In this document: positions 1 to 14,613 of the stretch, piece by piece
Layout: every line of letters begins with the position of its first letter
Position numbering within the stretch: position 1 is the stretch's first letter
NCBI GenBank assembly: GCA_001414345.1
Contig: LLCB01000026.1
Location: 124,001 to 188,000 of the forward strand
DNA: 64,000 nucleotides
Source of the DNA: Hymenoscyphus infarciens
Taxonomy: Eukaryota > Ascomycota > Leotiomycetes > Helotiales > Helotiaceae
Reading direction: 5' to 3'
Translations under genes and position numbers: made by a program
The notes under the pieces: generated by a model
What the model saw: only the letters and a program-made list of their open reading frames with translations
Database searches by the model: none
Told to the model about the DNA's origin: nothing

Positions 1-352
1 GCCCGCGAGGGCTCTCACGAAGTATCGCTCCAGGAGAACATCACTTAATAACAAACCAGAAGCAAGGTAACATAGCAATTCGTCTAGCCCTTTCATGGTT
101 TTACAATAGACCAACAAACATCACGATCAAATATTCAAGAACAAACAAATCATTGAAAAAAGCAGCCTTTTCATATTCCGATAATCTACAGCAAAGGCAA
201 GGCAAAAAAAGAGCTATGTATCACGAAGCAAAAAGCAGATGTCTAAATTCCCCCAAACACCATCATCCCCTTGAAATAAGTCACCCCGTATGTACCTAGC
301 ACCTCCCCTCAAGAACTACAAAGTCGACTCAAGAGCAAGAACCTATCCTATA
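1..352. other. non-coding, 3' flank of branching enzyme gene
   Basis: I see no coding potential here. The segment lies downstream of the stop codon of the minus-strand branching enzyme gene and probably contains its 3' UTR and polyadenylation region. It is A-rich on the plus strand and has no recognisable RNA gene. Confidence 0.5.
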
Positions 353-2798
353 TTAGCCAAAATCAATTTGATCGGTGGTCAAACAACTTACAACCGCCGT
401 TCTCGTAGGCAAATAAACCTGCGTAAAATTCTTTCTTCCATTCCACGGCATATCCGTAGTAAAGAACCTGGTCCCACTATCAATCCTCTCAAATCCACCA
501 TAATCCCTAAGATCCGTATTGAGAACCACGCGATAAGTACCAGCTTGCTCAATACCAATTCGATAATCCGGGAAGCTCTGAGAAGGATGGAAGTTGAAGG
601 CGAAAACCAATCCGGCACGCTCAAAGACAATGACCTTGTCTGATTCATTCTTCAAACTAATGTAAGCTTGAGGAGAGTGCAGCCAACCATATTTAGCTTC
701 TGTGTTGTTCATCCCGGCATCGAATTCGTTCAAGAATCTGTAGCGGAGATCGTGGTCCTCGGTTAGGTTGAATTGACGACGAGCATACCAGAAGCTGTTG
801 TCGTTTCCAGCTCGTGGGAAATCGAGCCATTCGGGGTGACCGAACTCGTTACCTTGGAAATTGAGGTACCCTTCACCGCCGAGAGCGTGTGTCAAGAGGC
901 GAATCATCTTGTGCAGAGCCATTCCACGCTCAATGATGGGTGTGAATGGTGTCAAGTTAGACATATTAGTATACATCTCCGCGTCACAAAGATGCATCAT
1001 AATAGATTTATCTCCGACAAGCCTGAGATTGTCAGTTTAAGGATGCTGAAAAGATCGAATCAACTTACGCTTGATCGTGGCTTTCGCAATAGGCAATTGT
1101 CTTTTCGCCGTGACGTCTGTTTGTCAAAGTAAAGGCAATATTGGATAAATCCCACTCATCGTCCTTTTTCTCTTTCAAAATCTTGATCCACATATCAGGA
1201 ATAGCCATTGCGAGTCGATAATCGAAGCCGACTCCTCCCAGAGATAGTGAAAGACACAGCGCTGGCATACCAGAAACGTCTTCAGCAATTGTAATCATTT
1301 CCGGGTACAATTGGTGAAGCATCTCATTCGCAAGCATAAGGTAGACAATACCGCCATCATCAACCGAGGGGCCAAAGTACTCGTGATAGCCGCCCGAAAA
1401 TCCCCTACATTATGTTAGTAAAGACAGAGGTGTCGTATGCATACGTTACTTACGTTCCAATTCCATGATGGGTATAAAGCATGCTAGTAACGCCATCAAA
1501 TCGGAATCCATCAAATTTATACTCATCCATCCAGAAACGCAAATTACTTAGAAGAAATCTCAAAACCTCATGACTATCATAGTTGAATAATCTGCTGTCC
1601 CACAGCTCATGCTTACCCTTCGCACCCGCGTGAAAGTAGCATGCATCAGAACCGTCAAACTCATTAAGTCCATCAAGGACGTTCTTCGAGGCATGTGAGT
1701 GGACAACGTCCAAAAGAACTGTGATACCAAGGCCATGCGCAGTATCAATGAGCTCCTTCAAGTCATCTGGAGTCCCATATCGACTGCTTGCTGCGAAAAA
1801 GCTATTGATTTGGTAACCAAAACTGGCATAATAAGCGTGCTCCATGATTGCCATGAGTTGAATGATGTTGTATCCGAGGTGGTGGATTCTTGGAAGCATG
1901 TTCTTTGTAAACTCCTTGTATGTAGATACTCTCAATTCCGGAGAAGAGATACCGACATGTGCTTCGTATACCCTTGCACTCTCCGGCTTCTTTGGTCTTG
2001 GATGCTTGAAAACATATCGTTCAGATTCTGGGGGATTCCAAAATCGAGCATCGTAAACTGGAGATACCGCGAGGTCTTGCGTGACGTACTTGATCCATGC
2101 CGGAATTCGTTCAATTCGTTCTCCGGATGGTGTGATCATGGAAATCTATAAAATTAGTATATATAGACAGTGATAGATAAAATATAGCTTATATACCTTG
2201 ATCTTGGCCTTGTGTTCAATAGCAGGCTTTCCATCCTTTGCGGGGATTACGACTTCGAAAACACCAAACGGATCCTTCTTCATAGGATGTGATTCTCGAC
2301 TCCAATCATCTGCCCGGTGTTAGTTTGCCTCACAAGGAGGTATACGATCGGGGGATGTATTACTAAATTCACCAATGAGGAATGCTTGCGTGGCATTAGG
2401 CGCCCATTCCCTATAGGTAATGTTGTTGTCTTTGTCGACATTGAAGCCAAACTTCTCGGTTCCCTATGCTCGCATATATTGTCAGTCTCGCATGTTGGAA
2501 TTACCGCAAAGGAAATACGGACTCTGCTAAACTTCTCCAAGCCACCCTCGGTTTCGTCTATTGTCTTCATCCACTTTTGGACTTTGCTGTATCGGTCTCG
2601 GAGGGAATCTTTGAATGGCTCGAGCCATGGATCGAGCTGGACGACACCTGCCGGAGAAGGGAATTAGTTGATCTGCCAGAACCAAGAATGGGAATTGAAG
2701 CTTCGCAAGCTTTACATACCGGTGCCATCATTTGGCAGACCATTTGCCGCTCCTCCATTTACAACAGAGTTGCTGGAGTTCTCGTTTGTGCTGTCCAT
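353..2798 (-). CDS. GLC3: 1,4-alpha-glucan branching enzyme
   Basis: Glycogen branching enzyme (GH13_8): cuts an alpha-1,4 glucan and re-attaches the piece by an alpha-1,6 bond, in cytosolic glycogen synthesis. Seven exons, complement of 353-1022, 1069-1404, 1454-2145, 2197-2309, 2364-2463, 2523-2647 and 2720-2798, join into 704 codons, the usual length of eukaryotic enzymes. An N-terminal CBM48-type region ([18 protein letters not shown]) precedes the TIM barrel. The barrel shows region I DVVHSH, region [12 protein letters not shown] with the nucleophile Asp, region [13 protein letters not shown] with the acid/base Glu, and region IV ESHDQ. Splice phases all fit. The intron after codon 68 begins with the unusual donor GTCCGT, chosen because the join [12 protein letters not shown] aligns without a gap. 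The start is the only ATG giving the expected short N-terminus. The gene is divergent from the ClpX-like gene. All catalytic residues are present, so it should be active. Confidence 0.95.
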
Positions 2799-3690
2799 GG
2801 TGGGTGGTATACTGTAACTCGGAATGGAGTGCGTGTTGATCAATCCAGGTGGAGCTGGTGACGAAATGGTGGGTTTATGGGTGAAATGAGGATGTGAACA
2901 TTAGCAGAGCTCAATGGTGGAAGCACTTTCGCAAATTATGTAGTGAGTGAATTTTCCTCGAAGTGCAGGTGGTGTAGAGCTTGGTGGAATACTTGTATGG
3001 CGAGATGTGTATTTGTAGCGGGGTTGAGGGGAAGTGGAATAGAGTTCAAGTTCAGAGCTGCACCACCACAGCGCTGAACATTTAGTTTGCATGGCATGGA
3101 TGGCATGGATGGCATGGATGGCATGGCCTGTTGAGCTCTGGATGACGTCGCACTGAACCCTGCACCTGCCAGCCCAACACTCCCACCTGCCTACTCAACG
3201 CCATTAAGAGACCGTTTACTAGTAATTAAGATAATGAACTTTCCATGGTGATATTTAGGTTAGGGTCTATCGCGAAAACGAGAGAGGCTCCATTGAGTGG
3301 CAATAGTGTTGACATAACACAGCACATGAGAAGTCGTTTCCTCATTACTTTCCCCAACCATTTTACCCCGGAGTTGAGAGCTTCGGGAATGCCGATTCTC
3401 GGTCCCTCCATCCCGAGACTGCAACACAACACCCTTTCGCCGTGCCGTGCCGTGCCGTGGACCAGAAGCCGACGCTTAGGTTGATGTATCTCATATGAGG
3501 AACCAGACGCCACAGCTTAAACGTCCATCTCTCCACTCCATCTTGAGCCAAACACCCTGCTAAACGTATGAGGGGAGAAGTGCCGGCTCTTGCCCTTTTT
3601 GGAAATCCAGCCTAGGAAAGAAGGGAAGAATAAGGTACCTATAATGATAACACCCTTGTGTTGACCCTACATATATGACATACCACCAAA
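2799..3690. promoter_or_regulatory. shared divergent promoter region (GLC3 / MCX1)
   Basis: This 892-bp spacer separates two divergent starts and should hold both promoters. It contains two simple arrays: about four copies of a 9-bp unit (atggcatgg) at 3091-3127, and a gccgt array at about 3438-3462. No strong TATA box is visible on either side. A dyad TGACGTCA-like core (gatgacgtcgc) near 3141 resembles a bZIP/CRE half site, but this is only a visual match. Confidence 0.45.
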
Positions 3691-5574
3691 ATGTCAGGTC
3701 CTCGCCGAACCATCGTCCTTGCCGGCGTCACAGCATCCTCGCCCGCCTCCACTTCTCCCCGCTGCTTCACAACTCTCCGCACTCTCCCCCATCGCCGGTC
3801 TATATACAGTACGCCCTCTACTTCCATCACCTCTCATACCCAAGGCTATGTCGGCAACTACGAGGCCTATGCCCCAACCAAGGGTCCCCTCTCACAATCA
3901 TCCAAGCATGGAGTGTCAACTCTCACACCGTCTCTATTGAAAAAACACCTTGACAAGTTCGTTGTGGGACAAGACAAGGCGAAGAAAGTTACCAGTGTAG
4001 CAATATACAACCATTATCAGCGCATCCGGGAAATTCGACGCCATGAGCACGAAGAGCAAGAGAAGCGGGATCAAAGAGCAAGGCAGGAAGCAAGAACGAG
4101 ATTGCCAGTTAAAGAGTCACATCCTGTTGAAAGTATATTCCCCCTCTCAATTCGAACTTACCTATTAACCCCGCTCCACTCCTTCTGCCAATTTCATGTC
4201 ACATGATGCTCACATCTTTTGTTCCCCAATGTAGCTGAATACAATGGCCAAGTTCAAACGGCTGATCTCAATCGGTCTACGATACCAGACCCAGAACCAG
4301 AATTGGGCTCCCGGCCACTAGAAGAAAGCCGCCATACCATTATCGAGAAGTCCAATCTTCTACTCCTTGGTCCCTCCGGAGTTGGCAAAACCTACATTCT
4401 CCAAACACTTTCCCGCGTGCTAGAAGTTCCATTTGCCACCGTGGATTGCAGTTCCCTCACACAGGCTGGATATATTGGTACGGATATCGAGTCCGCCGTC
4501 GAACGTCTTCTTCTCGCCTCTAATCATTCTGTCCAAAAATGCGAGACCGGCATTATTTTCTTCGACGAGCTGGACAAGCTTGCCAAACCCGCTGTCATGA
4601 CCCACGGCCGTGATGTCTCTGGAGAAGGTGTACAGCAAGGGCTTCTGAAAATGATTGAAGGAACTACTGTCACTGTCAATACCAAGGCAGACCGTAATTC
4701 CAAAACGGACGCCCCCAACCATTCGTCGTCCCGAGGCGACAGAATAGAACGTGGGGGTCGGGAAAGTGCTGCCCAGCAGGGAAAAAGTGAACAATTTACC
4801 ATTGACACAACAAATATCCTCTTCGTCTTTGCCGGTGCCTTTGTTGGACTTGAGAAAATCATTTCCAAACGCCTCGCTACCGGGTCATCGATCGGATTCG
4901 GCGCTCCCATACGCACACCACCAGCTCCAGCTTCACCAAAAGCACCTATTGACATTCTCTCCCAAGTCAATACCTCGGATCTCCAATCGTACGGATTGAT
5001 TCCAGAATTACTCGGCAGAATACCAGTTACCGTTTCTCTGACGCCATTATCCCTCTCACAACTAGTTTCCATCCTCACCGAACCCAAAAATTCCCTAGTA
5101 AAACAATACACCGCCCTTTTCGAAACCTTCGGCGTAAAGCTCCGCTTCACAACCGCCTCCCTCCACGCAATCGCCGAACAAGCCCTCCCCACACCCCCAA
5201 AGTCAGATTCCAAACCCCGCGACGGTCCAATCCCAGGAATGGGCGTGGGTGCTCGAGGTCTCCGTGCAATTCTCGAATCGGTTCTGCAAGATTGCATGTT
5301 CATTACCCCAGGATCCGATATTAAATTCTGCTTGATCGATGAACAATTTGTTCGTGAACACTTTCAAAGAAGATCTAGCAAGACTCCGGAGACTCCTGGG
5401 AAAGAGTTACTTCCTCTTTCTTGGCCGAGATCTTGTAGTGTTGCGTTTGAACAGGCGTATGAAGCGGAGGAACTGGATTGGGATAGGAAACATGGGAGTG
5501 AAGAATATCCGGATGATATGAGAGATGATGGTGGCTTTGATAAATTGCGGGCCGGTGGGAGCTCGGGTATGTGA
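3691..5574 (+). CDS. MCX1: mitochondrial ClpX-type AAA+ unfoldase
   Basis: ClpX-family AAA+ ATPase of the mitochondrial matrix that unfolds proteins. Two exons, 3691-4132 and 4235-5574, give 593 residues; the splice GAA-A|CT-GAA keeps frame. The first ~40 residues are rich in Arg, Ser and Thr, as in a mitochondrial presequence. The bacterial Cys4 zinc domain is absent, as in fungal homologues. Visible motifs are VVGQDKAK before the AAA+ core, Walker A GPSGVGKT, pore loop GYIG, Walker [10 protein letters not shown] and sensor region LLGRIPV. An IGF loop (SSIGFGAP) is present, the motif by which ClpX docks on ClpP. This suggests the protein works with a ClpP peptidase, unlike the budding-yeast homologue, which lacks that partner. 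The C-terminal ~70 residues are acidic and low in complexity. Confidence 0.92.
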
Positions 5575-7762
5575 GGGTATGGGAATGATGGACTTTCTTT
5601 TTCACACAGTATACCACGGCAACAGCGGTAGAATCTGTGGGGCTTTGGGTGTAGTGATGGAAAGGGTTTGCGGGAGTATATATGTTTAGGGTATTGTACA
5701 TAGCTGTCCACGGTGACGAAATAATGCGGAGATATGATCGAGCAATGAAAGTCGGTATCTAGCCTGTGAGGTCCGGAAATTTGAACTTTGTCCATCCTAG
5801 TGTAATGCTTTCCACTGATATGAAACAAAACTTGAATTTTCCTCCCCCTCCGTGCCTTGCACGGTTTTTCTAAAAACTCAATACTACCTGATCAAACTTC
5901 CTGCCTTGAAATATGATGTATTGACAGTATAAACTCCCACACAGTTGACACCCCGGGTTAAAAAGTTTACGAGTAAGCCAGGAGTAAGCCAGGAGTAAGC
6001 CTCCTAGTAAGCCGCGGGTAAGCCATGGATAAGCCAACAAATATCAGGGGCTAGAACATTACATCAAAGGCCAAAAGGGGAGGTGCAAATAACTGACCAT
6101 CTCAACAGCTCTCATAAAATATAAAACTTGGCTCACTTGCTATTTTCCCCTCTAAAATTTTTACTTGGCGTGCTCGATGTCGAGTGGCTTACTCGTTAGT
6201 TAAGGGTTCTGGAATGCTCAAAGTCTCTTCTCGGTCTACCGTGTCAGAAAGCACGTACTAATGAACCTTTTATTCGAACGGGTTTTCTTACTATAAACCT
6301 ATTCGCTGTTTTCCAAGTAGACCTATAACTTTTTTTTTTTTTTTTGCTTGGTTTCTTTTGCTTGGTTATCTTCGTATAGTGGCAGTGGCTATGCTATGTT
6401 GCAACACAACTTTTCTCTCTGGTGTTTGAGATTGGGGATTTTTTATTTTTTAATTTTTTTTTGGAAACAGCGTTCTTGCTCTTTCTTCTGGGTTATTTTG
6501 ATTTGAGAGGGATTTATACGGAAGTGCCATGGGGAACTTTTTGGTTGTGGTTCCGCTTGTATCAAGCCAGCTTTGAATGTTCGGAAGTGTTTTGAATAAT
6601 TGAGAGGGATGTTATTTGAGAAGGTTTAGGAGAATGTGAGGGTTGAGTTTTGGATTTTGTCTTGGGGTAAGGATAGATGCTTTGCCATGAGTGAGTTGTG
6701 CATGGTGGTTTGTAGATGGAGTAGTGGATGAGGGGTGATTGTAGAGGTGTTGAGAACCCCTCTCCCCCCTCCATGATTTTAGAAAGCGGGGTGTATGATT
6801 TGGACTTATACTTAACTTTGGGACTATTAAGTAGTTTTATTTTTTCTAGTCCCTTCGTTGATGGAAGACGGTCTCTTTTGTTTCTTCTTGGAGTCAATTC
6901 CTTTCTTTCTTGGGGAATTTTCGAATTTTTTCACTAAATTTCACACGGATTTTATACTAAATTAAATACAAAGATTGTGAATGAGCTAAAGATAATCTGT
7001 AGTTTCTACTCCAATTCCTCCCAAGTAAGTCTTCTTCAAGTATTGTAATTTCCCTTAGACATTCTGGAGAAAAGGGTTCAGATTAAGCTTGTTTAGGTGT
7101 TAGAGGCTCAATTTTTATTTTCCTGCTTACACGACAAATTAGCTTGGGATTAATACATAGATGGTTTAGAGAAGTGGAAACTCGACCTTTTGGTTGATTT
7201 CCAAATCTATTTTGGTAGTCTTTGTGATTGTGATAATCTCGTGTTCCATCCTTGCGGCTGTAAAACTTTATCCTCGCGTGGCCTAATGAAGTGTGTTATC
7301 ATGTATACGCTTAATTTCTAGATTATTAAACAATATCAAAAGCCGATGTTAAAAGCTCGTGTCGTCGGCGTCGAAGCCCAGTATAAATTATGTTTATGCC
7401 GCTTGAACCTAAGGTCTTACCCCCACAGAACTCTTGCACTGCTCTCGAAACAAATTTTGTTACAATGTCTCTTTCATTTCGTGCAATAAGTTGTCATGCT
7501 GCCAACAATACTCATCGGCTGGCAACTATGCGACGGAACCAATTCAAGTCCAGATCTTGGATGAATGTTTGTCTACAGTATGTGACGAGAGTTTTATGAG
7601 AAGTGGTAAAAGACTAATTGAAGTAGAAAGCACAAAAGATTACCCTGCTAAAACCAGTATGCTTTTAAGCACTGATGCAACATGAAAGCCCCCCGAACGT
7701 TAACTATTAAACATCAAAGTTGGGATACCTTGTACTCTAACCAATAACACTAATATTAATGC
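5575..7762. other. gene-poor intergenic region
   Basis: No gene can be supported over about 2.2 kb. Short open frames near 6562-6937 lie on both strands over the same low-complexity sequence and resemble no family. Several homopolymer T runs occur at 6331-6470. A stretch at 7434-7685 reads openly and ends before a possible intron with acceptor atgcag at 7757-7762, so it could be an upstream exon of the decayed tail-collar gene, but I do not recognise its product. Confidence 0.4.
5971..6036. repeat. GTAAGCC short tandem array
   Basis: Six or seven degenerate copies of a roughly 10-bp unit containing GTAAGCC or ATAAGCC lie in a row. The 12-bp sequence acgagtaagcca at the left edge recurs inverted near 6187-6200 (ggcttactcgtt), about 210 bp away. 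The pair could be the ends of a short foldback or MITE-like element. Confidence 0.5.
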
Positions 7763-9060
7763 AGTCAAGGGCCATACTCTGGTTCTCTGCTACATCATTT
7801 CAAGTCTACGGCAGAGAAAGTGAGACGAGACCAATAAACACGGTACTCGACTTCATCCAGAAAGTCTCAGCTGATGCTACGATTCCTCACAGCGCTGTGA
7901 CTCCTTTAGGAGCTGCAGAGGGAATCATCACTTCGTCGCAGATATCGCCATGGCTAAAGTGCGATGGAGGGAGCAGTTTGAAAGCTGACTTCCCGGAGCT
8001 CTCGAGTCTTCTAGGGAGCCGGTACACCTCTTTCATTATCGACAGGGGAAATGTCTACAGACCAGAACTACGGGGTCTCTTTCTTCGTGGCCTGTGAACC
8101 GAGATGCAATGTATGATCCGGATCCCAACAATCGGTTTGCACCATATGATTCTACAAAAGGCAAGGACTTCGCAAGAACAAGGTGTCACTTTGCTCCCAA
8201 AGTTGCGCCCTAGACCGTATCCACCCCTCAATTCCCACGAACTTTCGAGAACGGTATACTCGCCACTCATAATAGCCACGTATTTCGCTCCGACTGTCTG
8301 CCCGGCTAAATCAATATGGAGGATGGTGACTATCATACTAGCTAATGATGGATCGGCTTTGTAAAAGAAACGAGACCGGACAACGCAGCAGTTAATTATT
8401 ACATCGCTAGCAGTGATGCTACCATCTTTCCTGTAAGTGGAATCACAATTCATTGCTACCGTGAGCGTGATCAACGAATTTTCGTGATTGCTGTGTGATG
8501 GCAGCCTCATCTCACGCAAGGAATACTCAGCGCTATGCCAAAGGATCAATTTCGCCTGGGGCGCTTTCAAAGACACGCACTGCATGCTTCCGGGTCTCAG
8601 CGGCTGATTCCATGAGGCAGATGGCCGTGATCCACGAATACCGAAGATATTTTGGACAATAATCAATTTCAGCGATACAGAGTTGGCTTAGCTCCTGAAC
8701 CAACAACGATTTCTGATACATAGGGCTCTGGTTCGCTTCAAGATTCAGTAATTGGCATGCCAGAGTGGTGGGCTAAAGCGAAAGGAGCAGTGGTGGCAAG
8801 AGAGGCAAAGAAAGCTGGATCCCATGTTCAGAGGGTCGACCTTGAACCTAATTTGGAGGACAATATGGAGCCCGGGACTGCTTCAAAATGGTATTGCAGT
8901 GAGAATGCCCCATTCCAACCATACTACTGCTATTAGCGTTCGAGGCCACTATGTTGCACAGCAAAATGATGATACTGTTCGGACGGACCTTAGCAGTCAA
9001 AACAGCATCACAGCGCCAACCCGGACCGAGGTGAAATACAATATCAAGGTAAAAGCTTGA
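7763..9060 (+). pseudogene. decayed protein with repeated phage tail-collar-like modules
   Basis: The plus strand shows remnants of a multi-module protein related to phage tail-collar domains. The best piece, 7763-8097, has the motif order ESETRPIN, then SPWLKCDGGSSL, then RPELRGLFLRG, which is how collar modules read (cysteine-Asp-Gly entry, DLRG-like turn, ETRP exit). A one-base shift just after LFLRGL continues as NRDAMYDPDPNNRFAP, typical of the same module. A further exit motif, ETRPDNAAVNYYIASSDATI, lies at 8367-8426 in another frame. A last one, TEVKYNIKVKA, ends at 9060. Stops and frameshifts separate these pieces, so no continuous gene can be drawn. An intron acceptor (atgcag) sits just before 7763. 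The family assignment rests on motif recall. The true function is unknown; a structural or adhesive surface protein is possible. Confidence 0.6.
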
Positions 9061-9156
9061 TACAGTGATCCGTTCTGGGAGGCAACACGATGATTGAATT
9101 GTTCAGCAGACTGGAAGGTGAAACGGGAGATTGATTGGAATTAGATGACGAATGAT

Positions 9157-9272
9157 AACATGAATTGCTTGATCTTTGAAGGGATTTCTTTCATCTAAAG
9201 AAAATGCAGTTCTAACATGAATTGCTTGATCTTTGAAGGGATGTCTTTCATCTATAAAGAAAATGCAGTTCC
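9157..9272. repeat. 57-59 bp tandem duplication
   Basis: A 57-bp unit beginning aacatgaattgcttgatc (9157-9213) is immediately repeated at 9214-9272. The second copy differs by a base change and a two-base insertion. The near identity suggests a recent local duplication. Confidence 0.9.
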
Positions 9273-9493
9273 AATTTTCAACAGAGGTCTTAGCCAGACC
9301 TAGTCATTACTCTGTGTACACGCCTTACACAACACTCTAGGAAAATGACAAGTATTCTCCGAGAGGGCCTAGAAGAACCAAGAAAACAGCAATCTCGTTC
9401 TTCTCAATCATCTCGAACAATATTTTTAATTGCCCCAGACTATTTCGCACAATCATCAACCCAGAATGCGCGGGTGGTGTAATCGTCGAGTCT

Positions 9494-9542
9494 CTTATAC
9501 CCATTATACCCATCAGTTATACCCATCAGTTATACCCATCAG
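9494..9542. repeat. 13-bp tandem repeat
   Basis: Three full copies and one partial copy of ttatacccatcag stand head to tail. No gene overlaps the repeat convincingly. Confidence 0.85.
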
Positions 9543-10294
9543 AGCAGTGATTATCTTCCTCTCGGTCCCCTTTTGCATCCTGTATCGAGGGGAAAGAATA
9601 ACTTCCCAGGTCCAAAAGCAATTGCGTTTCCCCGACAACAACAGGGCAGGACAGAGCCGAAGACTCTCCTGCACCATTGCTGGGAAGAGTCGTGAGGCTC
9701 AACACCACCGACCTAAGGTACTCACTCACTCCATCAACATCCCTCACCACTCATTTGGTTCTGAGTGCAGAAATTTCAATACAAATGCAGAGTGAGTTTC
9801 ATTATTTGTGCAGAATGCTCTTTTCCTTTGCGTACGTGTTTATGGGATACCATATTATGGCCATCGTGTTGTTTGGAATCAGCGATGTATCCCATGGACA
9901 GGAGAATCTCTCTTGAACTTCCTTTTGGGTGAAACCCAAGCTTACTGCTCTTAAAGATGGTTGAATTATTTATAAAAGGCCCGTATTCCTCAATCCTAAA
10001 AGACCAAAGACATCCATGAATGAAAGATATGAATCCTCAACAAAACATAGAAATGTGCAAAAGATATCAACATCAAAACTTGGGTGGCCGGAGTGAAGAC
10101 ACTTTTCCCTCGGAAGTTAACGGCCCCTCCGGTGGTCTTTTGATTGGTCGAGGTTCCTTTCGAAATTAAGCCACGTGACCGCAGCAAGCTCCATCTCCAA
10201 CTCCTTCGGCTTGAACCTCATTTTTCAAACCATCCATCCCCTTCGAACTTCGCAACTCCACTCTCATCTCCATCGCTCTTCCTCGTCTCTCAAG

Positions 10295-13359
<3,065 letters not shown>

Positions 13360-13980
13360 ATGGGTGTAACGGTGTGGGGGGTAGAATGGGCGGAGTGGTA
13401 AATGTGTATAGTTTTTGCAGCGTTGAATTGATGCCTGGGGTTTGGCAGCAACTCAAGGGGCTGTGATAGTGTACAGATGGATGGGACGAAAAGACTTTAC
13501 ATGGACGCCAACATCCCCTCTGGTATCGCAATCTCCTTATGTTAGCTTGTAACAGAATATTTCCTCTTTTTAATTCATCCGGTTTCCTCTTCCTTTGTGA
13601 TTTCCAGAAAAGGTAGATTCCAGTCACCAAATTCAATCTATCGTAATTCCCAAGTCTCGATTGCTGTTTTACCTCCCGGTGGACATTAAAGTTCCTCACC
13701 TACCACTTTGGGACAATTGAACTTCATTGTCCCAAACACCCGGGTTAATATTTTAAATTGTTTAGAATAATTGCTTTGAATTACTATAAAAAGCTGGAAC
13801 AACGAGGGCTAGTAGGCAGGAAGGTGCGAACCTCATGTATTTACTACCACTTTTAATGCCCATCGCGAGTCCACACAATCAAGCATCGACAGTGCTCTCA
13901 TACTTTGGAGCTTTGGTCGAGGAAGTGTAGCAGGCACGGGGCGGACAGAAAAAACGGCACTGTTCGTACCTGCCTATATA
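13360..13980. other. ATP2 3' flank and boundary of the AT-rich island
   Basis: This segment has normal base composition, with CpA and TpG still present. It probably holds the ATP2 3' UTR. From about 13,980 the sequence changes abruptly to RIP-type AT-rich DNA. Confidence 0.5.
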
Positions 13981-14613
13981 GCTCGTTGTTCTAACTATCG
14001 GGGGTAATTGAAGGTAACTATACTTCGGACAATTTAGCTAAATCGCTTTAGAAAGTTAGAAGAATAAGTAAGATAGACAGGTACGACTCTAATATTTACT
14101 ATCGCCTTTTCAATTCACCGAGAGGCAGAGAGTATAAGAATTCGTAAAGAGAGTAGAATATCTTATAAATTAAAAATATATCTTATGCTATAAAGAGTAG
14201 TAGCTATATCTACGGCAGAGATAGTACTATTTATAGACCTACTAGATAAACTATAAGAAAAACACCTTCAAATTCACTATTCGTTTCTTATATTTATTAG
14301 ATAAATCACCTTATATAGTATAAGTAGTATAACTTTGTTAAACGTTTTATAAAATTATTTAGCTAGGATTAATAATTATCTATATTACGTATAAGTCTAA
14401 ACTAGTAGTTTTTCCTTACTCTCTAAGTATTAACTATAGAGTTTTATTACGTAAATTAAACCTTAGATACCTCTCTATTTACTTAAAATTTAAAAAGTTA
14501 TAAAATTTATATATATTTTAGTTTTAATTTAACTAGTTTATATAAATAAATTAAGCTTTAAATTTAATTTAAATACTTCTTATTTCGTGAATTTTCACTA
14601 TTTTAAGCTTATT

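Larger units (their letters stand above)
9061..10294. promoter_or_regulatory. intergenic region and ATP2 promoter
   Basis: Apart from the two small repeats listed separately, I see no gene here. The last ~200 bp before the ATP2 start are pyrimidine-rich on the plus strand (ccatctccaactcc, cgctcttcctcgtctctc), as is usual for strongly expressed fungal housekeeping genes lacking a TATA box. Confidence 0.4.

Noticed and set aside
1699..2151. 150-codon plus-strand frame
   Set aside because: Lies opposite the catalytic exon of the branching enzyme and has no recognisable domain.
4524..5303. 259-codon open frame on the minus strand
   Set aside because: Antisense shadow of the ClpX-like gene with no motif of its own.
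6562..6937. Two overlapping frames on opposite strands
   Set aside because: Low-complexity sequence, no conserved motif, no splice partner.
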